Assembly (NCBI GenBank): GCA_024752435.1
Contig: CP103037.1
Span: 1,550,001-1,614,000 of the forward strand
DNA length: 64,000 nucleotides
Direction: 5' to 3'
Source of the DNA: Allantophomopsis cytisporea
Taxonomy: Eukaryota > Ascomycota > Leotiomycetes > Phacidiales > Phacidiaceae
This document shows positions 1-10,962 of the stretch, piece by piece. Numbering within the stretch: the stretch's first letter is position 1; the number at the start of each line of letters is the position of its first letter. The notes beneath the pieces are model-generated. The model worked only from the letters and a program-made list of their open reading frames with translations. It was not told the DNA's origin and searched no databases. The position numbers and the translations under genes are program-made.

Positions 1-3000
1 TGATTCTATGTTTAGCCAATACTTGAATTAGAGGCAGCTAAACAGTCTTTGAAGAACTAACGTATCCTTTAAACCACTCTAACTCTTAGACCCTTATCTT
101 AGAAGAGAAATAAGAAAACACCTTCCAATTGAGGAGAGTCAATACCTTATTCGACAATATGCAATTCAATTCTGTAAAAGTGTCAACTTGTATCTAAGGG
201 CAAAACACTTTAGATTAGGACTGAAAAGAAAACCTTACGTAAACTATATTTTATCGCGGTATAATGTTCCTTCAATTGTAGGATTTGTTAGTTAATATCC
301 TGAACATCCTGAAGGAAGTTATATAACATCATTACTATTCTAGTCGATCGACTAGCTGTTACTAGTTATACTATATCCCAACTAGATGAGATCTTGATTA
401 GACTTTATAGTGTATGATTAGAACTTAAAACTCTAGGGCTTATAATAAACTACTAGCTCTTATAACCGAAAGCTATCAAGTTAGCCCGTTGTTATAGCCT
501 TCGAGAGTTTCTAGATATGACATTCTAGTCGTATCTGAATTTAAAGTCTTAGTTGAATTTAATTGAGTATTTCTGCTTAAGTATCTCTCAACAATACTGC
601 TTAGCTAGTAAATAGTAATCCTGTACGATAAACCTAAAGTAGCATCTCTTCTGCTGCTAGACTATATTGAAGAAAGACTTGAAAAGCATTATACACAACA
701 TTTTCAAAGATGGGGATAACTTCTGGCTATGTATTTGTCGAATTTGCTTTCATTATCTTCTATAAGCCTTGTAGTGCTAATTTCTGCTATCAATCTCTCT
801 GATTAGACTTGATGGCTCAAATCAGTAGACAAGTTATTTAACGAAAAAGTAGTGAACTATCTCTCTGATTTCGAGGTATTTTTTCAGAGTAGACTATCAA
901 TTAATTGCTGTTGGAGTAGCTAGTAAGATAGTCAACCTAGAAGCTACAGACATACTTGATAGTTTCAAAATAATAGTTGAACTTGGCGCTACCTGTAGGC
1001 CCAGATGCATAAGCTTATACGTATCTCTTTAAAAATATCGAAGATAGTACATAATAAACGACTTGCAACTAGACCATGCTATATATAGAGCCTAGTCGAA
1101 AATACTTTTAAGCTTTATCTACAACTAAATAGTCTTGATCTAATTTATATATGAAATGGATAATTCTTTGCCGAAAAATGCCGAACGAGCTGTAAAGTTC
1201 GATAAGCTTAGTAAGGTAGGTCTCATTGAGAAGTTCTGCCATTGTAATCAGTTCTTCAACCGACAAAGATCGAAAACTCAGACGCACCGAGGAAATTAGT
1301 TGCTACCAGGTTTCTATACCTTCTTTATCCTCGTTCTGTAACATCTCCTCTATCATCCGTCTACAGAGAGGTTACAACCTAGGTAGTTACGCTGTTAGGA
1401 TAGGAAGGGACCTCTTCGATATAACACTTGAGAGGCCTCTATAAGCTAAGGCAACCTATAAAAAAATTGAGGTTAGTCTTACTATCGATTCTTCTTCAGC
1501 AGCATTCGCACGTTATTAGCTACATTTCCTATTAGTTGCAAAATCGCTGATCTTGTTAGATGAAAATGTTTACTACATGAGAAATATGCTGCTTATTTGA
1601 TTCTAAGCTCAACATTGGGCTCTCTGATTTACAAGTTACTTAACTTCCGAACTATTCCATGTGACGAAGAGTTATTTAGCCTTCGAAGACGACTTGTCTC
1701 TTGCAGTGAGATCAAGAGCCTTATCTCGCTCAGTCTAAAACCTCCTTCTAATGTATCCGCAAGTAAGATTGTTCCTGGCCAGTATTTTAGCATCTGTGGT
1801 AGTACGGAGAATAGTCCGTATATAGCGCTTGGCCTGTCAACGAGATCCTTGTCGGACTTTTAACTGTTACGATGCTGGGTGGCAGCGAAGTTGGGTACTA
1901 AATTGGTTGGAAAAAGGGAGTAGGATTCTACCCTGTAGCTATTCCAATACCACGTAGTAGTACGGTGCGTGTTTGATCCTGTAATCAGAGAAAGTAAGAA
2001 CTATTCACTTTAACATACTCGTATCAAAGCGAGGTCTGTATATAGACCACATATGTTGTCAATAACTCTTATAGAAAAGTTTGGGTAGCTAGGGAAAAAT
2101 TATTGCAAGCTTCCGGATATGATCGCTTTGAATAGAGATGGCGTTGTTCAGTTGGATATTAGTACAATAACAGAAGAAGAAAGTAATAGTAAATGAGTTG
2201 CTAGCTAAGGTTTTCGACGACTCTTGGAATAAAGCGATGATCAACATCGTTTCTACCTGCTTGAGATCTTTATTGATCTGAAGGAGAGGGCAAGATTACT
2301 ACTTCGCTATTCCCGAGGCAGCATGTCTTCAACATCTACGCATAGCGATCCTTAAGCAGGAAATCGTTCTGAATGCCCGAATATTTCTATAGCAAGCTCT
2401 GGATCTGTGACGTGTACGTCGTTAGGGGATCTCATCGTCGCTATATCAAGCTCGTCTGGCTAGAAATTATCAACATCGATTCTTGAGAACTTTTAAATTG
2501 AAGCGAGTTACAGCATATACCTTGTATCTTAAGGAAGTTAGATCTTTCTCGAGACAATTCAATGCTTTAGTACTACTTTCTTGATATAACATACGTTAAT
2601 ATCTCTGACAAGGGCCTAAAGGTCTTAGTCAAAAGCACGCTCAATGGCCTGCAAGGGGAAGGAAAACTTCACCTGATATCTGGCACTATACTGGCTTATA
2701 TATAGATCAAAAATGGTATAGCTACTGCTTATACGATGACGAATAAATCAAAGATTAATATTAACTTCTCTTTTTTGTAGCAAATCATCCAGGCCAAGGA
2801 GGGTTCTGTGAACAAATACAATCAAACTAATAGTATAACAGTTTGTATAAATAGCTAGTTGTAGCTGAAAATACATTGTGTGTTGGCTAGATGCTTAGGC
2901 TTCAAAATACGACTGGGACAGTTGTATGTTTTTTCTTTCTTAGTAATGACAGAACTTACAGAATAACATCGTAAGTAGAATTCTGCTTTCCATTGGGAAA

Positions 3001-3700
3001 AAGTTAAAAGAGAAAATTATGAATATAACTGGAGAGATTACTATTCGAGTTGATTGCAAGTCAATTTAGCTTAGAAATAAGCTTATTTGATCGCTTGTAG
3101 AATATACAACGTACACAGATACGATATAGCCAATCACAAGCTATGAATTATTCATACCTTAACCAGATTCGACTACGGGCAGAGGGCTGGCTCGTTGTCC
3201 AAGTTTATCATCATTGTTATCATTGGTGGTGTGGCTGATAAGAGTTCTTTCTACTTGTCAAGCATGAAAATGAAAATGTGATTCTAGGATTTTATATGAC
3301 TAGTAGATTTCTCAAGCAGGAAGCGGCGTTGCAAGATTGGTTAGCAGCAACTTTTACAAGAGTCAAATTTGGCTTGCACATGTAGTCTCCCATATTGTGA
3401 TCGTAACGTTGATTCCTAAGAAAGAAGAAAGCAGCAGCTGGAAGAAAGCGATCAACTGAATGAATAAGTGACGTTCCTTTTTACTCCTGTGAGTTACTGT
3501 CGCAACACATGGGAGTACCGTGTGTGAAGGGGAATGTGCAACGAATCATAGTTGGTTGACTGCCACACAGAGAGAGAAGCTCTCTGAGAGATGCTATAAA
3601 TTTATAATATATAATATGCAGGTGGCAAGCTAAACCTTTCAGTGGGAATTGAGCCTTTCGAGGTTGTCAGGGATGACTCGGCAGCGAAGGTGTGTGTCTT
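1..3700. other. AT-rich degenerate block, probably an eroded repeat
   Basis: About 3.7 kb with no reading frame longer than roughly 90 codons and stops dense in all six frames. TpA-containing words such as ctagtta, tatata and ttagcta are abundant. I translated long stretches of both strands and found no recognisable transposase, reverse transcriptase or other family motif. This is what repeat-induced point mutation of a transposon copy would look like in an ascomycete, but the element type cannot be named and no terminal repeats were located. The right boundary is approximate: composition drifts toward normal between about 3500 and 4300. Confidence 0.5.
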
Positions 3701-4837
3701 TGACCTTCTTTAGTTCTCAAGGCTGGCATATAAGTCTACTTTCTGGTACTCAGTAGACACCCAAATTTTGACTGTCTGAGTAGACATCCTAGCTCGAAAG
3801 GTATTGTATTATCACGAAGTCATTACAAAGGATGCGTGTATCGTTCCGTTGTACTCTCGGACGGATATTCGGCAAGGTAGTGATTAGTCAACGGAGAACA
3901 CTGGTAGGGGCACTGATTAGACCTAAGTAGATGCTAATCACGAGTCAGAGAATATCGTTATTATTAGACTGAGACAGCGATGAACATGTCCAAAGGAGCG
4001 AGAATCCCTTACAAGCCATCTCCGCTACCATATATGACTCGGTCGGAGTGTTGTGCACGGGCTGCCCTACATATTTCACAATTATTGGGAGAGAATACTC
4101 GTAATGAGCAATGAAGAACGGACGCCGGAACGTATGCGGTAGTCACTGAACCAAAATGGAATTGAGCGGTCAGAATGAGCAAATGGATTGATAATGATCT
4201 AGCTATGACAAGAAACTAAGAGTAGAAGTTCTACCTTACTTATACCAACCATTAATTGGTCCCTTCATCTCATTACCGACCGTAACTGCTGTTGCTATTG
4301 AAGCCTGATTCCCGCCTTGGTTTCGAGGCCGACAGCGATAAGCCATTACCCCGCTATCCTTATCATTTCATGGCGCTACGTAGTGAAGTGCAGGTGGCCA
4401 CATGGACTCTCTGTCATACATCAAGTAATATATATAAGAATTCGTTACAGTAAGTCTCGGTATTAGATAGATAAGGTAGTAAGTCTCATATCGAGGCCCT
4501 TTTCGTAGAAAATAACCAAGTGAAGCTGCAGCGTATGTTGTGCACAGTTTCAGGGGGTCTCCAATGCGGGGAAGATATCATCTGATTACCTGCGTAGCAG
4601 ATAGCAACCAGACTTCACTATGCTACATGCGTAGGTTTATATGTATCTCAAAAGTCATGGTTACTTTGCATTCAATGGTGACTTTGCAGTCAACTTGTCG
4701 AAATGAAGATTCCTTTCAGCATCTCCCCATCAATAGTACACAGTAGTCCTCTCACATGTTACATGCCCCACCGACTCTTTTATCTCCAAGGCTTAGGCTG
4801 GCAAAGAATACATATATGGGCTTTGTTTGGGGCTAAG

Positions 4838-5085
4838 GCTTTGTTCTCGTTGGCGGATACTCCGACTACAAATACCAAGAGTTTGTGGAGCGGAAATCGC
4901 ATCACCATCCGCATTATGGCACAATCTCGCTCATACGCGATGGCCGACCTCAGCAAATCAACAACGAGGGATCACACAACACCGTATGGCGAAACCTTGA
5001 GTGGGACCGACACTTCACCTGGACTAGGAAGTCTAATGTCCATATCAAACTGATATACTCCATCACACACTATCTTCATGGATAG
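4838..5085 (+). pseudogene. Possible gene remnant, family unknown
   Basis: The frame that starts with GGYSDYKYQEF near 4849 and runs through SLIRDGRPQQ and WRNLEWDRHFTW to a stop at 5083-5085 has the residue mix of a real protein rather than random translation. Upstream the same frame is broken by a TAA within ggggctaagg near 4833, and no convincing ATG or splice donor restores it. I do not recognise the family. It could be the 3' end of a decayed gene at the edge of the repeat block, or chance. Confidence 0.2.
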
Positions 5086-5311
5086 CTATGGTTCCATATG
5101 TGGCTCATACATTAGGCTGATGACGAACAGTCTTCTGCTGCCGCCTATTTGTCCGTTCATCTACTCGCACAAGGGACCTCAAATCGCATCATCCCATATC
5201 TGCAGCAATGTTACCAATAGGTAGGTGTCGGCAGTACTGATAGCTGATATGTGAAGATCTTATAACACTCCTGTGCACCTGCCGCTTTCCTGACGGTGAA
5301 CGTATACCCGC

Positions 5312-5334
5312 ATATATATATATATATATATATA
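5312..5334. repeat. AT dinucleotide microsatellite
   Basis: About eleven uninterrupted AT units end some 60 bases before the start codon of the dioxygenase gene. The position suits a TATA-like or nucleosome-excluding promoter element, but it may be neutral. Confidence 0.8.
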
Positions 5335-5396
5335 CAGAGCATCTGCCAGTGCTGTGAAAGATCTCGTCAACTACATAATTAGACTTTTGATACATC

Positions 5397-6707
5397 ATGG
5401 CTCCAACTGCTCTTGATACCAACACGGTTACTGAGGCCATCTCAAACCTGAAGGTTGGCACCAATAAGCTCCAGAAGGAACCCATCAAACCAACTGGTAT
5501 CCTTGATCAATATGCATCCTTCGATGTCACTCCAGTTATCGGCCGTGAATTCAAGGATGTGAACTTGGTAGATTGGCTGCGAGCACCCAACAGCGACGAG
5601 CTTCTCCGCGAATTGGCATACACCAGTATGTATTCCCGCCGTACCTTCTTAAACATATGCTAACTCCGCCAGTCTCCTCCCGCAATGTCGTCTTCTTCCG
5701 TGCTCAAGACGATCTCACCAATGACTTGCAAAAGGAACTGGTCCAGAGACTCGGTGAGGTAACCGGCAAGCCTGAGACCTCCAAGCTACACATTCATCCT
5801 ATCCTCAATCCAGGCCGCGAGCTTGGCGGCAGCGATCCCGAAATCAGCACAATCTCCTCCACCCAGAGAAAGAAAATCGGCTACGAACATCGCATCAAGA
5901 GCACGCTCAGCCCTAAAAAGCAAAATGCCGACCAATGGCACAGCGATATACCTTTCGAACCAGTCCCAGCTGATTACACAAGTTTGAGATTAGTTGAGCT
6001 GCCCAAGACCGGTGGAGGTAAGATATTCTTCTGAGTTTCAAAATACTATATGATCATAAGCTATCGATACTAACCACACCATAGACACTCTCTGGGCATC
6101 TGGCTATGAAATATATGACCGTGTCTCTGAGCCAGTTCAGAAGTTCCTGGACACTCTGACCGTGACCTTTGCTCAGCCTCTCTTCAACGAAATCGCTGCC
6201 CGTAATGGCTTCCCTATCTATAGCGAGCCACGTGGCTCACCTGAGAACATCGGTGAAGAATTGACTGCCGTCCACCCACTCGTTCGCACAAACCCCGTTA
6301 CCGGCTGGAAGAGCGTGTTTGCTATCGGCCATCACATCAGCCATATTGATGGCGTCACAGAGGGCGAATCGAAGGGATTACTAGAGTGGCTTAAGGGCCT
6401 GCTTGTGAATAACCACGATTTGCAGGTCAGACTCAAGTGGCAGAACAAGAATGATATTGGTAAGTATCTTCATTCTCGTCTCCTTCTTGGAAAGTAGGGG
6501 CTTCTTAGCAGGATATGTTGCTGATTTTATATAGCTATCTGGGATAATAGGAGTACTTTCCACGCTGCTACCTTCGATTACGAGGGTTATGGGGAGAGAT
6601 TTGGAAACCGTGCGGTGGGACTCGGTGAGAGACCTTATCAAGACCCTAACAGTGTTTCGAGATCGGTGGCTTTGGGTAAGGAGGTGACCGACATATCGCA
6701 ACAGTAA
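5397..6707 (+). CDS. TfdA/TauD-family 2-oxoglutarate-dependent dioxygenase
   Basis: Predicted 373-residue non-haem Fe(II) enzyme. This family oxidises small substrates such as sulfonates, sulfate esters or aryloxy acids while decarboxylating 2-oxoglutarate; the substrate here cannot be told. Exons are 5397-5625, 5673-6017, 6085-6459 and 6535-6707, all with GT-AG borders and in frame. The iron ligands are visible: WHSD (His and Asp) just before the second intron, and the distal His in WDNRSTFHAATFDY of the last exon. An arginine-rich tail (GERFGNR) follows where the 2-oxoglutarate-binding Arg is expected. There is no signal peptide, so it is probably cytosolic. It sits next to an eroded repeat and has no obvious partner except the oxidoreductase 1.6 kb downstream. 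Confidence 0.9.
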
Positions 6708-8325
6708 GGTATGTCGGCGAGTTTGAAGTACTTGTTCTATCCCAAGATGAATTTGTATTGTGGTTTGCTCGTGGAAGACAAATTGCTTGTTAGTTGAATA
6801 TATATCCTTGTTTCTTGGTACTTGAGAGATATGCTGTGGATATTATACTTAAGTGATGATACAATATTGGAAGATGCATTCAAGAAACCACATATACATT
6901 CTGAATTAGTCGGAAAATGTGCTACTTTTGTATCCTAGACCTTGTTACATCGCCAGTATACCCTTCTGGATACTTTCAACGTTAAACTGCACCTCATAAT
7001 AGCTGATATGGATAAGGTCGATTAAGTGCTGAGTGGGTATGCATAGAATTCTCTTCACATGGATTGAAGATATTGATAATCATGAAGAATTAAAAAGTGG
7101 AGGTTATCTAATTTAGCAGAACATCTTGAGATTTTGGTGGGCTGCGCTAAATAAGAGCTAGATAGACACATGAAAAGTTTAGGAGGATGTTGTTGCTAGC
7201 TTTCCATGAATTGCTTATCTGAAGAGGCCACTCGGATTTAAAGGGTACGAATAGAAATGTTATTTACGCGGCTTGGAGAATGTGAGTCGGTTTGAACCTT
7301 GACGACAACTTAAGCAGATAAAATAATATTTTGCTTATTGGCTTTGTAGATCTGATGAGTCTCAATTCTCCTGATTCAAGTCAAAGAACTTACTCGACTC
7401 TGCATAAAATCCCACTTGGCAAAAGCCTTAAATGAGAGGAGTCCTCGCAGGAGCCTAACGCCACTCCCATCCGTTCATTAAGCACCCGTGGCCCATTCAG
7501 AGTAGTTCCGAGCCCATTTCTCAGAGAAAACTTCATATGGTACCAAGGAAAATTTTGTCTTGGAGCCCCCAGGCATTTCACCGCTTATGCATGCTTCCAG
7601 AAAATGAGCAATTGTCTGCTGTTCAATGATGTGATCGGCTGAATCATATGTCAGTGTCTAAAATTAATGATACGTAAATATGGGGTGATAAAAGCCAGTA
7701 CTTACTAACAAAATCATGTAGCTTTGCAAAATCCGCTGGGACGCCTTCTAACCCCTGTCCTGACATTGTCGCAACGATAGTCGGCTAATGACAGTAATAT
7801 TGCAGGCGTCAGGAAAGTGAAAAGAAAAATCTACACAAGAACAGAGAAAGGAAGAGAGAGACAATACAATCAGACACTTGAATTATATAACAAGTATAAA
7901 ATTTTCGTCGGCAGCAAGATCTATACAAGGGAAGGGAGCCATAAGTAAACCACGCGATCAATGCTTGGCAAGATTGGGAATGTCTCAATAAGCTTAAGGC
8001 TAGACTTATATGATTAAATTTGGCTGAGATTCGATTGGAAGAGTCATCCACAACTACAAAGATACTAACCGATTAGAAATCTCTTAACTTCGCATTTGAG
8101 ACTATGAATAACCCTGTAAATAACATTGCGGAATTATTGAGACCCGAAGTTAGCAAAAACCATACTAGTTATTTGTGATTATCTAACTTTTAGCCCCCTG
8201 AGACTCGAATGGTTCAGATGTTGGTAATAATGACACGCTTGTGGTTGAAATCTGGGCGTAAATCTATACATGCATCCATTGTAGCCACGAATTCCAGTAC
8301 GAATGATACCGATTTCTGTGACTGT
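6708..8325. other. Intergenic region with one doubtful small gene
   Basis: Convergent spacer between the dioxygenase and the aldo-keto reductase. Apart from the tentative minus-strand spliced model at 7335-7766, I see no coding signal in 6708-7330 or 7770-8325. Confidence 0.5.
7335..7766 (-). CDS. Candidate small spliced gene, unknown function
   Basis: Tentative 87-residue model on the minus strand: exons 7766-7706, 7638-7486, 7426-7394 and 7351-7335. The first and third introns have strong GTAAGT donors. The second exon encodes a protein-like segment (DHIIEQQTIAHFLEAC, then FSEKWARNYSEWATG). The N-terminus begins MSGQGLEGVPADF. The second intron (GTGCTT to TTTAAG) is weak, and without it the frame stops after WATGA, giving a protein of about 72 residues. 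I do not recognise the family. It could be a real small gene, a truncated copy of a larger one, or chance. Confidence 0.3.
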
Positions 8326-9689
8326 CTAAATATCTGGACGAGCTGACCTTTGCTTCTGTGGAACAAGCACCGGCCCACCCTGTTTGACAAGAGTCACATC
8401 TGCAGTCGTCATCCGAGATCTGTACTTGAAGTCTTCATCCCAGAAGCCAAATATCATCTTCATAGGAAACCCAATATCAAATGGAGCACTGTCCTCAATC
8501 TCATCAACTTCTGCGTCTGTCAACTCAATCTTAAGTGCCTCAATGTTGCCCTTAAGGTGTTCAAGCTTGCGTCCACCAATAATTGGGTACACATAAGGAT
8601 ATTTGTGTAAAATATATGCCAGGGCCTAATATCCTTTGTCAGCCATGGAAGTCCATCGTGAGTAGACGATACATTACAATGCTGGTGACAATGGTGTTCT
8701 TTCGCTTCGCGATGGCAGACAGCTTTTCTGCGATCAAGTAATTCTGCTCGGTATTTTTGAACATTTTCCTACCATCGCTCGAGTTTTTCTCCTGCTCTTT
8801 GGTCTTGAACTGTCCACCCCCAAGTACACCCCACGGGGCAATGGCCATGCCCTCACTCTCGCACATGGGTAGAATGTCCCGCTCAAAGTCACGAATTGCC
8901 GCATTCCATTTGCCCTGGTAAACACTGAATGGCGTCAAGCCATGCTGACGAGCGTACTCGTTGGCCTTCACGACAACCCAAGCTGGTGTGTCGCTTATAC
9001 CGAGATAGAGGACCTTACCGGTAGCAATTACACGGTTCAGACTCTGCATCAACTCCGGAATCGAGGTCGAGAAATCCCACCAGTGCACATATAGCTATGA
9101 GACTTCAGCACGGCAATGAGAAGAAGCTTGAAAAATGACAAGGATGTGACGTACCAAATCGACATATGTTGTCTTCAGTTTCTTGAGCGAAGCCTCGAGT
9201 GATACGTGCAAGCTCTTGCTATGATTGCCAACATAGTTTGTCAAGATCTTCTCCCCTCCCTTACCAGATGGGTAGAACGAAGTAAATTTCGTGGCAAGGA
9301 CAATCTGATCTCGATTATTACGTGTAGTCATCCACTCGCCAAGCCACTCCTCGCTCTCTTCTCCTTGATAGCCGTTTGCTCTATGTCGAGATTAGCATTA
9401 GAAAGAGGAAAGAATAAAAAGAGAGGCTCACGTATCGATAAAATTGCCACCTTGCTCAAAGAAATAATCAAGGATCTCGAAGCTGGTTTCTTTACTGCAT
9501 TCCAAGTGACATTTAGTAACGCTTCGAGACTTGGCTTCTAGCACTGTTACCTCCCATCATTGACTTCCAGGCTTCCCCGAAATTCATTGTACCAAGACAT
9601 AATGGAGACACTCTCACGCCAGCCGTAGTAGATAGCACTCGATGATATCCGAGTGGGCTCCTCGAAGAGTCCGGAGCAGCAAAAGACAT
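8326..9689 (-). CDS. Aldo-keto reductase, NorA/AAD-like
   Basis: NAD(P)H-dependent aldo-keto reductase resembling norsolorinic-acid/aryl-alcohol dehydrogenase-type enzymes; predicted 379 residues, cytosolic. Exons: 9689-9551, 9489-9432, 9380-9155, 9094-8678 and 8625-8326. Catalytic residues are visible: Asp and Tyr in NFIDTANGYQ, Lys in LATKF, His in YVHWWD. The C-terminal NADP-binding region YPIIGGRKLEHLKGNIEAL is intact. The first intron is odd. The family usually reads MGECSKE here, and the matching acceptor position ends in GG (9503-9502) instead of AG. The model above uses an AG at 9491-9490 that keeps frame but drops four residues. Start chosen at MSFAAPDSSRSPLGYHRVL; upstream codons lack an ATG. 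Confidence 0.85.
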
Positions 9690-10962
9690 TTTGAATTTAA
9701 GATACAGTGTTTTATCGGAGGTGTATCTGGCCAGAGTAAGACGTTCTGTGTGTGGCACAGGCTTTATATAAGAAATATAACAGAGGGATCTGGAAGACAA
9801 GTTACTAAATTTTCTATGACGTTACACTGCTGTTGACTCTTTGAGGAACCTTATCCTTGGATAGACTCGGATCACGGTCTTTCCAACGGGTTTAAGGTAT
9901 AAAGCCAGGTTAAATTGAGAGATAACGTAGATCGCGGTCTTTCTAACGGATTTAAAGTATGCAGCCAAGGTGACCGTTACGAGAACAACAAAGATCGACC
10001 GAAACCATTGTCAGCAGAGGGCATAAGCGCAGTATCTAAATTTATTTTTACTTTCATCGGACGGTTTGTAAGTGATACAGGACAGATCCAGAATTCTGGA
10101 ATACTTATGCTTAGAGGAGATGAATTGATTTAGTGTTAGCGGAACCAACACGGATATGCTGCTTCCGTCCATACATAATATTGTCAAAAGGCAAATACAT
10201 ATTCACTACTTAGACTTGCAGATGAGCATGATTGTAGCCATTGCTGAAGACTAACACATCAATGTCGGCGCAGCCGGCCATCATCAGGGAAGGAGGGCAT
10301 CGAGATGTACAGGGTGACAGGGGTACGAACTTCGGATTTAAATGGCACTAGTCTAGCGGCGCTGTCAGCAGCTTGCATTGTGTTCACGCCGCTCAGATCT
10401 AGTGTATTACACCTTGATTAGAGGCTCTCACTCCTGGATTTATTAGTTATATAGTACAATACTGACCAGTGCTGGACGATCATCCCGCAAGCGCACTCTG
10501 TTGTTCTCAATTATTCTACGGAGATGTAACGTAATAAGATCAAGTTATGATTTAATTGACTTTCGGATTCATACCTTTGTGAGAGAACAGAAAGTGAATG
10601 GAATGGGCAGAGTTCTTCCAATCGTACTCGCCAACCTCGACCAAGTCAATGAATACTCGGCAACCAAACGTTCTGTTGATTTGTCCCATGATACTTTCAC
10701 GACTCTCGAAAGTTATTCATACATATTTTTTGAAACTCTGAATGGTGCGATAAGCTTTTGCTGCTGCCAAAGGGAATATTAATGCGGGCCGACCCGATTT
10801 CCCCGCACTTCCCCCACAGTGTCATGCCATACCTCAATGTGTAAAATCACTACAAAGTAGGTAGACACAGTTAGATAGGTGTACTGCTCTAATATCGTCG
10901 ATAACCATATACTCCACTTATGTAACAATTTTGTTATCATCGAAGATTACTTAAACTGAAAT
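9690..10962. other. Intergenic region with tandem duplication
   Basis: Divergent spacer between the aldo-keto reductase and the AtuA-family gene, about 1.3 kb. It holds a two-copy tandem repeat of 60-base period (9870-9969). The only reading frame of note, 10501-10782, starts at TTG, has no recognisable content and is not called. Confidence 0.6.
9870..9969. repeat. Two imperfect 40-bp copies at exact 60-bp spacing
   Basis: Copy one (9870-9909) begins gatcacggtctttccaacgg and copy two (9930-9969) begins gatcgcggtctttctaacgg. Within 40 aligned bases I count seven differences, six of them transitions. No protein is encoded. Confidence 0.7.

Larger units (their letters stand above)
3701..5396. 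other. Spacer between degenerate block and dioxygenase gene
   Basis: No supported complete gene. The stretch from about 4260 on has more balanced composition than the block to its left. It includes a possible protein-coding remnant at 4838-5085 and an AT dinucleotide run near 5312-5334, which probably lies in the promoter or leader of the downstream dioxygenase. Confidence 0.5.

Noticed and set aside
7341..7390. CTGATGAG word resembling a hammerhead ribozyme core
   Set aside because: The second conserved half (GAAA with flanking stems) is absent at the required spacing.
10501..10782. 93-codon plus-strand frame
   Set aside because: TTG start, no motif, AT-rich spacer.
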